Origin: Brassica napus
Lineage: Eukaryota; Streptophyta; Magnoliopsida; Brassicales; Brassicaceae
Length of the DNA: 64,000 nt
Direction: 5' to 3'
Assembly: GCF_020379485.1 (NCBI RefSeq)
Contig: NC_063447.1
Span: 62,113,452 to 62,177,451 of the forward strand
In this document: piece after piece, positions 10,415-21,859 of the stretch
Numbering within the stretch: position 1 is the stretch's first letter
Layout of the letters: the number at the start of each line of letters is the position of its first letter
Translations under genes and position numbers: made by a program
Notes under the pieces: model-generated
What the model was told of the DNA's origin: nothing
What the model saw: only the letters and a program-made list of their open reading frames with translations
Databases searched by the model: none

Positions 10415-12746
10415 TTATAAAGACGACCGCACAGATCTTTTGGTGGGTACGGCACGTAGAGGCTTGGCCTTCCGCAAGGTAACACCGAAGGCATCAGTCA
10501 TGTCCATGTTTTCAGCAACGACTCCCTTTTGAGCCTTCCAGTCAAAGGAGTAGAGAAGAGACGCAAGCACCAAAGACATTGTTCTAAGAGCCATTGACAT
10601 TCCTGGACACATTCTTCGTCCCGCTCCAAACGGTATCAGCTCAAAATCTTTGCCCTTCACATCGATTTCTCGTAACAAGAACCTTTCTGGTTCAAACCTC
10701 GTCGGATTCTCCCATACACTCGAGTCTCGTCCTATCGCCAAGACGTTCACCAAAACCTAAAAAAGAAATTAGGTTAACGTGCTTCCCAAGTTAGTTATAC
10801 GTGGTGTATTTTCACGTGATATGATGTGATATACCGAGGCGTTTTTAGGAATGAGGAAACCAAAGATGTGGACATCTGATTCTGATTTTCGAGGGATCAA
10901 AGGAGCTGCTGGATGCAAACGAAGAGTCTCTTTCACAATTGCTTGCAAGTAAGGAAGCCTGGGGATATCAGATTCTTGAACGACACCGTTTTCACCAATC
11001 ACCTGCCGTATCTCACTCTGAGCTTTGACCATTTTCTCTGGGTTACGGATTAACTCTGACATTACCCATTCCATTGTACTAGAGTTTGTGTCTGTACCCG
11101 CTGTAAACAAGTCCTACATATATAGTTATTAGTTAATAATCTAAGTATTTTTACTTAATTATCAAGACTTACTTGAAGAAAGTGTTTGATATCATTCAAA
11201 CTCAGTTCTGCTTTGTTTTCCTGTGTAAGATCCAGAAGGGTATCTAGCATATCGAAGCTCGAAATATCTTTAGTATGAGATGATTTTTTCGCCATCCGAG
11301 CATTCATGAAGTCTTGAAAAACCTTGAATAGTCTCTGTGTGCAAAGAGTTGCTTCTTTACGGGTGCCTTGTAGATCAAGAAACCTAAGAAACGGGAAATA
11401 ATCTCCAACGTTGGGTTTTCCCGTGACGTTCATCAAGCTAATCACCGTGTTGTGGTACTCATGAGATGACTTGGAATCATGGGTCGCGAAATCAGTGGAA
11501 AACAAAGCATTTGAGATGATATTGAGAGCTGTGACGAAAAAAGCACGAGCTATGTCAACAGCTTCTTCTCTCTCACAACATTTGTTAATGAAACTCATGA
11601 GTTCCTCCACTTTCTTCATCCTTAGAGGCTCCATTGCGTTTAGGCGTTGCGTTGATAGCAAATGCATTGTTGTTGTTTTCCTTAGCAACCTGAAATGATA
11701 TAAACCTTCAATATTTTTTTAATTTTTTTGTAACATGTAAACCTTCAATATAAAAAACAATCCTGAAATGATATGGATATACATATTTGCCAAAAAAATA
11801 TGCTAAATGTATATGACAAATTTAGGTATGATTGTTTCCGTTTTGTGCTTTCAGCGACGTTCATTTGAACAAGAAACATTCTTTAAAATTCTATAATTTA
11901 CGTCCACAATTGATCTATAACCCCATGCACAGGGCCGACCCTGCTATAAGGCAGGTGAAGATTTATGTAGTGAAAATAAGACCACATTTCATGTGATTTT
12001 CTGGGCAAATGGTTGGTTACCTTGTTTGACTTAATTTGAGCTATCATATACTTATTCTATTTTTATCTTATCCAACATATTCTCTATGTTAACCATATTA
12101 ATCTTTATTTTAAACCATTTTTGTGTTGTTTGTGGCACCATTTACCATTAGTATCTTATATAAAAGGCCACAAAAATTATTTTTTGCTTTAGGCCACTCC
12201 CAACTACGGGACGGCACTGCCCATGCAAGCCAACAAAAATAGAAGATATATTAGATTTCTATTATACTATGGCATTCCTCCTCACTCTTTGAATAATATA
12301 ATGGGGGCTTGATCAAGTTCATATTCACATTGAATAAAACAAAACAAAAACTACCTCCAACGAGCTGAGGGAGGACCCCATGCGACAGAATATTCATGGT
12401 GGTCAAAGACTCGAACCGGATCGTTAAAGGTTCGGGCAGATAAATGATGGTCTTGCGTCTTTAGTGCCTCTTTTGCTGCCTCTGGTGAAGATATGACTAT
12501 GGTAGTTAAACTTCCAAGTTTTAGACCCATTATTGGTCCATAGATTTTCGAGAGAGCAGTGAGCGAACGGTGAGGACTGTATCCGACTTGGAATATGTTT
12601 CCAACCACTGGCAGCTTTGGAGGACCCGGTGGAAGTGTGGCTCGACTACTGCCGCGAGAACTGCTTCTCGTTTTCACGGTGACGAAGAAGTACAACAAAA
12701 GGAAGCATGATGAGACTAAACATAAGAGCAGAGACATAACGCACAT
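10415..12746 (-). CDS. Cytochrome P450, CYP76C-like (copy 3)
   Basis: Predicted 509-aa ER-anchored monooxygenase in four exons: 12746-12355, 11689-11173, 11113-10835 and 10756-10415, all GT-AG and in phase. The N-terminal hydrophobic segment is followed by [17 protein letters not shown] lies near 308-312, ExxR at 365-368, PERF in exon 4, and [10 protein letters not shown] gives heme Cys446. It is more diverged from copies 1 and 2 than they are from each other. It has an extra 78-bp intron (10757-10834) that splits the last exon of the other copies between KNAS and VLVN. Adjacency to the kinase matches Arabidopsis CYP76C3 (At2g45580), which is the best ortholog guess by position. Substrate unknown. 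Confidence 0.88.
11940..12219. mobile_element. hAT-type MITE in P450 copy 3 intron
   Basis: A 280-bp insert with termini cagggccg and cggcactg (inverted, one mismatch) and a perfect 8-bp target-site duplication, cccatgca at 11932-11939 and 12220-12227. Both features fit a hAT-derived MITE. It lies in intron 1 of P450 copy 3, away from the splice sites. Confidence 0.85.
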
Positions 12747-13399
12747 TTCAGGATCACGACCGATTTGCTTTACTTGCTTTTTTCTTTATGATAAAAATAA
12801 AATTATATAGTGCATATCTTTATATATATATATTGAACAAACTATATCTCCTTTCAAGATAATCACACGTCCGTAAAACTGTCACGTACATGGTTGTAAC
12901 TCTTAAAGAAATCAAGACACATTTCAAATTCTTGGTGGACCGATCGACTCATTATATACTTGTCGTGCGATATAAACGTCCATATTTGTCTATGTGTCTT
13001 ATACATAGCACGTGGAAAATTTGTTTCAGAAACCATGTACAATCATACAACCATGGAGAGCTTGATGTTCATTCTGAAATAAAAAATAAAATTTGATTAT
13101 CTGGTAAATAACCTTGAATCAAATGGTTGTTCCTATTATCAACAGACAACAGTTAGTGTTAATTCTTGGATGATTCTGTGGAACATAAACAAAAAAATTA
13201 TGAAAAGATAATAGAACATTATAAACTTATAGTAACTTTTAATATATGCAACGGTGGTGGAGAGTTGGAGGGCCAAGGTCACGGCCCCGACAAGTGTTGG
13301 CTGTAACGCTCCGTATAGTAGTGTTGAAATTTTTTTAATTTTTCTTTTTAAGAAAAAAGGGGTTAAGTTGTGGAACTCACATGAATATTTCTATTAGAC
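12747..13399. promoter_or_regulatory. Upstream region of P450 copy 3
   Basis: Spacer upstream of the minus-strand P450. The run tatatatatata (about 12821-12832) lies roughly 80 bp upstream of the start codon and could serve as TATA box. There is no other gene. The short open frame at 12890-13096 has no recognisable features. Confidence 0.35.
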
Positions 13400-13520
13400 C
13401 ATGATTAACGGGAAGTTCTTAGGTTTTTTAGCCGGTTCTTAGCTTTTTTAGTTAAAAATTAAGAGACGGGTTTTTATATTCCGCTAAGAACTCCACTATA
13501 AGAATACCTCGTTAATCATG
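13400..13520. mobile_element. Palindromic MITE, copy 2
   Basis: A 121-bp element with perfect 11-bp inverted termini, catgattaacg at 13400-13410 and cgttaatcatg at 13510-13520, and an interior with ttcttag/ctaagaa blocks. Terminal sequence and interior resemble the larger element at 147-346. Non-coding. Confidence 0.7.
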
Positions 13521-14135
13521 CTTTTACTTTACTCAATCACTTCTTCTTCTCTGATCTCCATTCTCTTTTAGAAAAAAAAAAACTTATAAAAAGACTAATC
13601 TGAATCTGCAATAACCTGAAAAAGCTTTGTGTGTTGTCTCTTTTCTTTTTGCCTATTTTTATAGATTCCCTTTTCAAGTTAATGTACCAAAGTCAAACCC
13701 CTAATTACACCTAGTGACTTGTATTTTGGTTCAGAAAATTGGGTAAAAATGTAAAACTAAAAACAAACAAAGCGAAAATCCAACAAGAGTAAGACCAAAG
13801 CGATAAAAGGCGAAAATCTGAAAAGGTCAAAATCTCATCACCACAAAAAGCGACCAGAACAATGCCTCTTTTCTCTGACGTCACTAGCACGTTTGCATAT
13901 AAAAAGGAACAGATCCATAGAATTAAAAAAAAATCTATGATTATACAAAAAATAGCTATAAAATATCTAGCTTCTGTGTAGATAGTTTCTTTTTGATCTA
14001 ATCTAAATTATTATAGTTTTGTAGGATAAGTACCCAAAATTATTCAAACATTATCACATGGCTTAGTCAATAGAACAACTTCTTGTTCTTTAATCAATGG
14101 TCCCGATTAACTAATTATCACCGGTTAGCTCTAAA
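13521..14135. other. Spacer with a possible promoter-like patch
   Basis: No gene. A palindromic bZIP-type TGACGTCA core lies at about 13877, followed at about 13898 by catataaaaagg, a good TATA-like element in plus orientation. If used, it could belong to the kinase gene downstream, but an 0.8-kb MITE-like insert now lies between them. This is speculative. Confidence 0.3.
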
Positions 14136-14916
14136 AGCATCTCCAAAAAAAAAAACTCTCTATTATAGAGTTTTGCAAACTCTATATTTGAAGTTTCAAG
14201 GTGTTTTTCTCCAAAAACAAAACTTCAAATTTATCTTCAAAATTATTTATAATTTACACTATACTCTTTATATTTGTCATAATTAATATAAATCCATAAA
14301 ACTTTTGTAGATAACTAGCACATATATAAAATATTATAGTAATATTAATTAATACAATATTACACTAAAATATAAAATTATAAATAGAAATACATAATTA
14401 AATATTAAACTACAAGAAAAATACCACATTATTACATAAAATTATTTTAAAATGCTTCATTTTCGGTTATACAAAATTTGTTTGGAAAATATTTTAAAAG
14501 TTCTGAAGAAAATTTACTAGACTATTAGTGTTGATGTAATATTTAAATTTGTGTAATAATTATGTCTTCATGTATATATCTTCTTAAAAAAAATTATTAA
14601 GTTTCTTTTGTAATATTTTTGTTGTCTAATTCTACTTTTAAAATATTATAAATCTTATTTTGATTTTTAAAAAAACTTCTATATGTAAAAGTATACAAAA
14701 GTTTTAAAGATTAAAATTATGGATGAAAAAATATTTAAGAATCATAAATGTGATGTATAATTAATTATAAGGACCAAGATGCAAATAAAAAGATGAAACT
14801 TCAAATTTAGAGCTTTAATTCACTTCTTAAAACTTTAAATTTGAAGTTTTGAAATTTTTTTTTGGAGAGCAAAAAATTTTATATTTGAAGTTATAGATTT
14901 TCTCTTTGGAGATGCT
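14136..14916. mobile_element. Large MITE-like insert upstream of kinase
   Basis: Bounded by perfect 12-bp inverted termini agcatctccaaa (14136-14147) and tttggagatgct (14905-14916). Subterminal aaacttcaaattt-type blocks are repeated at both ends. The flanking gctctaa on both sides may include the target duplication. The interior is AT-rich and non-coding, about 780 bp. Similar agcatctcc-ended elements are common in crucifers. Superfamily not settled (PIF/Harbinger or hAT). Confidence 0.6.
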
Positions 14917-15170
14917 CTAAACCACCACGCTCACACGACGCATGCGCGTGAAGTCGAGTGAGGTTGACTTCACCATCACTTCCCCCAAATTAAATCTCAT
15001 AGGTCCACTGTGGGACCCTTTCAAACTAAAAACCCGAAAACCCTCGTGAATCTCACCGTCACGCGCCTTTAAGAGCACCCGTTTCCCCCACGCTCCCCTT
15101 ATCACCTTCTCTTCTATGGAATGAATCCTCCGACTTGAATCCAAAAAACTTCTTCTCAAATCTTCCGAAA

Positions 15171-17210
15171 ATGCCATCACGCCCCTCTCCGCCGGTTCAT
15201 AACCGTTTCCAGACGCTTCCGGTTATCCTAACCGGTTCCCTCGCCTTAACCGGAGCCTTACTCGTCCTCCTAACCATCCTCCTCTACCGGAAACTCTCCC
15301 GGAACCGAACCGCTCCCTCGGATGCCTCTCCTCAGCACTACCAATGCCGCCGCTTCTCCTACTCCCAGCTCCGCCGCGCGACGAACTCGTTCTCCGACTC
15401 GTCCCAGCTCGGCCACGGCGGGTTCGGCACCGTCTACAAAGCCGATCTCCCGAGCGGCGTCTCCCTCGCCGTCAAAGTCATGGACTCCTCCGCCGGGGCC
15501 TTACAGGGCGAGCGCGAGTTTCACAACGAGCTCTCTCTCTCCTCTCGCCTGGCGAGCTCGCCTCACGTCGTCTCCCTCCTCGGATTCTCCTCCGATCGGC
15601 GTAACCGGAGGCTCGTGCTGGTCTACGAGCTCATGCCTAATCGGAGCTTGCAGGAGGCGCTTCTTGGTCCTCTCAAGTGCGAGGAGCTTATGGATTGGAG
15701 GAAAAGGTTCGAGATTGCGACGGATGTTGCTAAAGGGATTGAGTTTCTTCACCATCGGTGTGATCCGCCGATTATTCACGGCGATGTGAAGCCGAGTAAC
15801 GTCCTTCTTGATTCCGATTTCAAGGCAAAGATCGGAGATTTCGGTCTGGCGAGGGTAAAGTCCGAGGCTTTGGTGAGTGGTGGTGGGGACGAGACTAGGA
15901 TTCTGATTGAGGAAGACGATGATGGGAAGAGAAAGGAAGATGATAACGGGTCGATTCTCGAGGAGTGTGAGAGTGTGATTACTCTGTTCGAGGAGGGTAA
16001 CGCCGTGAATTTCTCGCCGGAGAATGATTGCGGAAGCAGCGTTTTCACGGCGTCTCCGGGAGGGGGATTGATACAGTCGCCGGATAATTGTGATGTTAGC
16101 GTCTTGATGGAGACGTCTCCGGGACAGGCATTGATACCCTCGCCGGAGAATTGTGCTGTTAGCGTCTTGACGGCGTCTCCGGGACAGGCATTGATACCCT
16201 CGCCGGAGAACTGTGCTGTTACCTCTCCGGGAGGAGCATCACCGGAGCAAATGAGTGTGGAGAGTGGTGGGAAGCAAAAGGTGGGTTCGAGGAGAGATTG
16301 GTGGTGGAAACAAGACAACAACTGTGGAAGCAGAGGAGTGGTTGAGTCAGGAAGTGTGAAAGACTACGTGATGGAATGGATTGGGAGTGAGATTAAGAAA
16401 GACAACAAGGAGTGGATCAAAAACGGTGATGGGTCAGCATCATCATCGGTCTCTAAGAAGAAGAAGAAGAAGAAGAAGAGGAAGCCTAGAGAGTGGTGGA
16501 AGGAAGAGTTTTGTGAAGAGCTAACTAGAAAGAAGAGGAAGAAGAAGAAGAAAAATAAAAGAGGGTTAAGCATTGAATCTTGGTTTCACAGAGACAATGA
16601 TGATGAACGGTCTCATAATCCTACCAAGAGGAAAAAGAGGAATAGTATAGACTGGTGGGTAGATGGGTTAAGCGGAGATTTAAAATCAGTTAAAAAACAA
16701 AGCCAAGACTCTGGTCTATGGTGTGACGTGAATGTTCAGAAGAGTGGTGGAGTAAGCAGCACACCGAGCATGAGAGGTACGGTGTGTTACATTGCACCGG
16801 AATGTGGTGGCGGTGGTGGTGGAGGCGTGTTGTCTGAGAAATGTGATGTCTACAGTTTCGGGGTTCTGCTCTTGGTTCTTGTCTCGGGGAGACGGCCGTT
16901 GCAGGTGACCGCATCGCCTATGTCGGAGTTTGAGAGGGCTAATCTGATATCATGGGCTAAGCAATTGGCTTGTCATGGTAACTTATTGGAGTTGGTTGAT
17001 AAGTCTATACATTCTTTGGAGAAAGAGCAAGCGGTTCTTTGTGTTACTATAGCGTTGCTTTGTCTGCAAAGGTCTCCGGTTAAGAGACCGACGATGAAGG
17101 AGATTGTTGAGATGCTTACCGGTGCGTCTGAGCCACCGCATTTGCCGTTTGAGTTCTCACCGTCTCCGCCTATGGGGTTTCCATTTAAGTCAAGGAAGAA
17201 AGCACGGTGA
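15171..17210 (+). CDS. Receptor-like Ser/Thr kinase, At2g45590-type
   Basis: Single-exon protein of 679 aa. I start at the ATG at 15171; the frame stays open further upstream but without another ATG. No extracellular domain: a short N-terminus, one membrane segment at about 17-39, then the kinase. The glycine loop is GHGGFG at 81-86, VAIK-type Lys102, and DFG Asp223. The catalytic loop reads HGDVKPSN, so the usual HRD arginine is Gly204, a non-RD kinase. DFG and APE (542-544) are about 320 residues apart instead of about 20-35. The insert contains an acidic stretch, short tandem repeats and Lys-rich runs. The C-lobe continues normally to the end. Position next to the P450s and before URT1 matches At2g45590. 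Signalling role and substrate unknown. Confidence 0.92.
   Translation: MPSRPSPPVHNRFQTLPVILTGSLALTGALLVLLTILLYRKLSRNRTAPSDASPQHYQCRRFSYSQLRRATNSFSDSSQLGHGGFGTVYKADLPSGVSLAVKVMDSSAGALQGEREFHNELSLSSRLASSPHVVSLLGFSSDRRNRRLVLVYELMPNRSLQEALLGPLKCEELMDWRKRFEIATDVAKGIEFLHHRCDPPIIHGDVKPSNVLLDSDFKAKIGDFGLARVKSEALVSGGGDETRILIEEDDDGKRKEDDNGSILEECESVITLFEEGNAVNFSPENDCGSSVFTASPGGGLIQSPDNCDVSVLMETSPGQALIPSPENCAVSVLTASPGQALIPSPENCAVTSPGGASPEQMSVESGGKQKVGSRRDWWWKQDNNCGSRGVVESGSVKDYVMEWIGSEIKKDNKEWIKNGDGSASSSVSKKKKKKKKRKPREWWKEEFCEELTRKKRKKKKKNKRGLSIESWFHRDNDDERSHNPTKRKKRNSIDWWVDGLSGDLKSVKKQSQDSGLWCDVNVQKSGGVSSTPSMRGTVCYIAPECGGGGGGGVLSEKCDVYSFGVLLLVLVSGRRPLQVTASPMSEFERANLISWAKQLACHGNLLELVDKSIHSLEKEQAVLCVTIALLCLQRSPVKRPTMKEIVEMLTGASEPPHLPFEFSPSPPMGFPFKSRKKAR
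16058..16231 (+). repeat. In-frame tandem repeat in kinase insert
   Basis: Units of 63, 60 and 48 bp, all multiples of three, repeat the residue pattern TSPGQALIPSPENCAVSVL. The two central copies are nearly identical, pointing to recent slippage or unequal exchange. The repeats lie inside the long activation-segment insert of the kinase. Confidence 0.85.
16455..16560 (+). repeat. AAG microsatellite coding for Lys runs
   Basis: Two AAG/AGG-rich tracts (about 16455-16481 and 16531-16560) encode runs of lysine and arginine within the kinase insert. They resemble basic nuclear-localisation or phospholipid-binding patches and are prone to length change. Confidence 0.75.
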
Positions 17211-18138
17211 AGATGAGCTCAAACAAGTGTAGATTTGTCTGGTTCAAAAACACTTAAACCAATTGCTAGTTGTAGAAGCTGTTTAATTCCATAACATTAG
17301 GTTCTTGCAAATAGTTACGAAGATTAGTATGTCATTGCAGACTCTTTCAACTACTAATGCAGAATCTATTATTCAGACCACATTTTTAACCATTTGAGCT
17401 AGAAATATGTTGAATCTATGTACAAACGAGAACCTATAAGTGAGGAAAAGAGAATAATAAGAAGTAACGAAAGTAAATGCAGAAGGGAATGTAAAGATAT
17501 TGTGGGCATGGGATTTGATTCAAACAGAGTGCATTGCCACTGAGCTTAATAAAAGTAAAAACATTGGTGTTTCCTAGAACTAGAACTCTGGTCACTGAGT
17601 CATATGCTTATTTTACAATTGTAGAGATGAGAGGACACAACACAATATAGAGCTAGCTAAGCAAGATCAGAGGTGAAGAAGAAAGGTTGGTGAGTATTCT
17701 TAATTAAGGCAACCTCCCAAAAATTGTCATGTTTGCATTTTCCACTATTGTTGCCAAACACATTCCTTCCTGTAATAATTTGGTTTTATTAATAATCTAA
17801 AAATAGCTGAAGATGCTTTGCTTACGCAAGGGAACAGCTAGTCATGAGGATAAACCCAAAACCCTCTCATCAATCCTGCAGCAAAAGGGGTTTAGTTACA
17901 GATCGGTTTTCAACCGGTTTAAGGCAATGTTCTGTACCATTTTTGAAAAAAATAATACTTTATTTTGATGATTTCCTAATTAATTAATTAATTACTTGTG
18001 AAATATAAAATGCAAACATCGGACGGTGGAGAGAGTATCATGAATATAAAAGACACAGGAGATCGGATCGGTTCATACAACACTGAGAAATTGAAAGATC
18101 GTCGACTTCCCAAAAAATCGTCTCACTTTCTCTCTTCA
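17211..18138. other. Spacer between kinase and URT1
   Basis: No gene. The kinase 3' flank, then AT-rich DNA, then the 5' flank of URT1 from about 17900. In Arabidopsis two carboxylesterase-type genes (At2g45600 and At2g45610) sit here; no remnant is visible. The URT1 frame stays open 47 codons upstream of the chosen ATG. Confidence 0.55.
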
Positions 18139-20798
18139 ATGGCGCAAGGTGGAGGCGGCGGCGACTCTCCAGCTCCACCATCAGAAAACAACGGCGGAGG
18201 AGAGTTTCTACTCTCGCTTCTACACAGAAGACCTCACCAGCAGAGCAGCACCAACACCAATCCACCAGCTCCTCCTCCTCCACAGTCGTTCACTCTCGAT
18301 CCAGCCATCGCAGCCGTTGGTCCCACCGTGAATTCGAATTGGGCTTCCAACGTTACTCCTCCTTGGCCCCACGCCTCATCGCCTCCCAATCTGTTAGGGT
18401 TTCCTCAATTTCAGCAAAACCCTTTTCCTTCGAACCAATTCGATGGCAATCAGAGGTTATCAGGAGAAGATGCTTATAGATTAGGGTTTAATGGAGCTGT
18501 TAATCATCACTCGGTGGTGCAGCAGCAGCCGCAAAGGCTTGTGTTTGGTTCTTTCTCTGGAGATGCGACTCAAAGTGGGTTTCTCAATTCTAGTAAAGAT
18601 CCAAACTTTTCTCATCCTGCGAGCATTGGAAGAGGAAACTGGGGTCCCATTGGTAATAACGACGGCAGGGGTAGTTCCAAGTCTACCCCTCCTCCTCCTG
18701 GATTCTCTAGTAACCAGCGAGCATGGGATAGAGATTTGTTAAGTAGGGATGCTGATAGAGGGATGCTGATGGGTACTTCCCAGACAAGTCATGATGGTAG
18801 AGGGATGATGGGTGGTTTCCAGAGGAGTTATGATGGTAGAGGGATGATGGGTGGTTCTCAGAGGAATCATGATAATGCAAAGGGCGAGCATCCTAAGGTA
18901 TGGGATGATGATTTGAGTGCTGAGAATGATAGATTAAGGAGATTATCTATCCAGAACGAGGGAAGGTTCAATCTTACTCAGCAGGTTGATCATCCTGGAC
19001 CACCTATGGGTAAAAGTCTACACTCTGTATCGGCAGCTGATGCTCAGGATTCGTTTTCGATGCTGAGCAAGGAAGCTCGCGGTGGAGGTCAGTACAGAGG
19101 GGAAATGGGACAGTTGAGTAAGGGAAAGAGAGAAGGTAATGGAGAGTTTGGCCCTGCTGAGGGTGAAACTGAGGGTTTTGGAGAAGATATTGTTGAGTCT
19201 GTTTTGCTTGAAGATGAGACTGACGATAAGGATGCCAAAGATGAGAAGAAAACTAACAGGACTTCTCGCGAAAAGGTAAGTTTCAGTTTACTAGATCATA
19301 CAGTTTTGATATACAACTAATGATGGTGTTTAGCTCGTGTTAGTATGCTTATTTTGTAATGTAAGAGTTGTTTTAAGTTTGGATTTTTGTTATCAGGAAT
19401 CGAGAATGGACACTCGGGGTCAGTGGTTACTCGGCCAAAGGTTAAGAATGGTTAAAAGGTATATGGCATGTCGAAACGACATCCACAGGCACGACGCACC
19501 TTTCACTGCTGTCTTCAAGTCCCTGATTCCTGCAGAAGAGGAGCTGGAGAAGCAGAAACAACTAATGGCCAAGCTAGACAGTCTAGTTTCCAAAGAGTGG
19601 CCTAACGCAAAGCTATATCTCTACGGGTCATGTGCTAACTCCTTTGGTTTCCCAAAGAGCGACATCGATGTTTGCCTTGCAATCGATGATGGTGATGTCA
19701 ACAAATCTGAGATATTGTTAAAGCTGGCGGATAGTTTGGAATCAGATAATTTCCAGAATGTTCAGGTAAAAAAAATGTTTTACTTCTTCTTATGGTTATG
19801 AATCTTGTGTCTATACATCTAAGACATGTGTTTGTGTAGGCACTGACACGAGCTAGAGTTCCAATAGTGAAACTCATGGATCCTGTCACTGGGATATCGT
19901 GTGATATATGTATCAACAATGTGCTGGCTGTTGTGAACACAAAGCTCCTGCGGGACTACTCGATGATAGATATCCGTTTAAGGCAATTAGCTTTCATTGT
20001 CAAACACTGGGCGAAATCGAGAAAGGTTAATGAAACTTATCAAGGAACACTCTCCAGCTATGCGTAAGTTCCTCCACATTCTACATTTCACAAAACAATC
20101 ATAAGAGACCATTTCTGATGTATGAAACTCTCTGCAGATATGTTCTTATGTGCATTCATTACTTACAACAACGTAGCCCGCCAATTCTTCCTTGCTTACA
20201 GGTGTGTATGGTAACTAATATGTGTAATGTAACTTTTATTGAAAAGGGTTTACGTTTTTGGCCTATCTGCAGGAGATGGAGCCGACGTACTCGGTTCGGG
20301 TTGATAACATCCAATGCGCATACTTTGATAACGTCGGAAGACTCAGTACATTCGGATCAAGCAACAGGGAAACCATAGCCGAGCTGGTGTGGGGATTTTT
20401 CAACTACTGGGCTTACGGGCATGACTATGCGAACACCGTTGTATCTGTACGCACTGGTTCCATACTTGGGTAAGTTCACACTTGAGCTTTTCTACTTACT
20501 AATTACTGTAAAGCAGTCTCAGAGATGAAACATGAGATCTTTTTGTTGTTGTTGCAGGAAGCGAGAGAAGGACTGGACGAGAAGGGTTGGGAACGATAGG
20601 CATTTGATATGCATAGAGGATCCGTTTGAGACAAGCCATGATCTGGGTCGGGTTGTGGATAAGTTTAGTATCAGAGTGTTGAGGGAAGAGTTCGAGCGAG
20701 CTGCTAAGATTATGCATCAGGATCCTAATCCATGTGCCAAGCTTTTCGAACCATATGTTCCTGGAGATGATAATAGTAATGGCCAAGGTCATAATTAA
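18139..20798 (+). CDS. URT1: UTP:RNA uridylyltransferase 1
   Basis: Six exons: 18139-19275, 19397-19765, 19840-20063, 20138-20201, 20273-20469 and 20558-20798, GT-AG throughout, giving 743 aa. The enzyme adds uridines to deadenylated mRNAs, limiting further trimming and tagging them for decay in the cytoplasm. The low-complexity N-terminal half has an early [12 protein letters not shown] block, matching the conserved motif known in URT1 to recruit DCP5, and a [13 protein letters not shown] block. The nucleotidyltransferase core has [15 protein letters not shown] with Asp468 and Asp470, and a third Asp524 in SCDICINN. The PAP-associated domain ends in [16 protein letters not shown] and [12 protein letters not shown]. 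The start at 18139 is chosen because it begins the conserved MA-rich N-terminus. Ortholog of At2g45620. Confidence 0.95.
18765..18880 (+). repeat. URT1: In-frame short tandem repeat in URT1 exon 1
   Basis: Three tandem units of about 39 bp encode variants of [13 protein letters not shown] in the disordered N-terminal half of URT1. Unit number probably varies between alleles; the catalytic core is not affected. Confidence 0.75.
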
Positions 20799-21859
20799 GT
20801 TTTAAAAATTGAATCTGTTTCGTGTGGCTTGTATATATTTATGTTTAGATTCACTCTCCAGTTTGTTTTTTTTGGTTGTTTTGGACTGTTGCTTGTGACC
20901 CTATCAATATTATTTGTTTGATTATAGATCAGAAAAAATTGGCTTTGGTCTTTAAAAACAGTAAAACGAAAAAAAAAATAGGCATATCTTACTAAAACAT
21001 TAGTGCATAGACCAGACCAGACCAGATCCAAAGACAGATAACATGTGTCTGAACGAAGTTTTGAAGAACCATGAATGTGTTATCCTCACTTGACGAGAAA
21101 CAGAAAGTGGTATGTGTGTGTTTAAAGCAGTTTACCTCGAAATGTTTTAGTGTCGTCTGGTTGTTTACGGTTTGGATAAGACATTGTCTGACCAACCTTT
21201 TATCAATCAACAAAATACAATCACAAGATCAGTATCTTACCATGCGTTCTTGGATTCATACGCAAAAGCTTCAGAAAGAACAAGTAAAGCGATAACGACT
21301 GAATCTCAAACTAATACATTTTGTTGTGACTAGATATAATGCTACGTTTAATGTCAAATCATAACCATGGCAAGATGAATAGTCTAAGCTAATAAGATTC
21401 GAGCATGCTTCATTAGTATAACAAAAGACAAGTTCAAGATAGTACATAAACAACGAGAGTTTTACCTGTCTCACAACAGACACAACGAGTTATTAGTTTC
21501 TCAGATAGAATTTCAAAATATTATTAAATTAGTATTCACAAGTTTAGTTAAATAATAATATTTTAATAACTATAAAAATCTCTACCATTTGGCAAGGAAC
21601 ATGTTGAAAGTTTATTGGCCAATAAATCGATTCTTCCTTTTTTTAGTTTATCTTTCTTATGTTTCTGTTCTTTGTTAGTATTTTTAGTTACTCTTGTGGA
21701 GAATATTGATGTTGATGCCCTTATATATCTTTTATTGTGCTTGTTCCTACAAAAATAATAAGCTACTAGGTAGTAATCCGGGCTCTGCACGGAGTGGAAT
21801 AGTTTATCAAATTATTTATTGTATATTATACTAAGGTATTTGTTGTATAACTTTTTTTG
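20799..21859. other. Spacer downstream of URT1
   Basis: AT-rich, no gene. Short open frames on both strands lack domains. Arabidopsis neighbours At2g45630 (a hydroxypyruvate/glyoxylate reductase type), SAP18 and AGL6 belong between URT1 and SOC1; none is present here or in the following 1.3 kb. Confidence 0.6.

Noticed and set aside
15322..15789. Alternative 155-codon frame within the kinase
   Set aside because: Out-of-frame shadow of GC-rich kinase coding sequence.
17998..18138. Upstream extension of URT1
   Set aside because: The frame is open, but the conserved N-terminus begins at the ATG at 18139 and the upstream residues look like untranslated leader.
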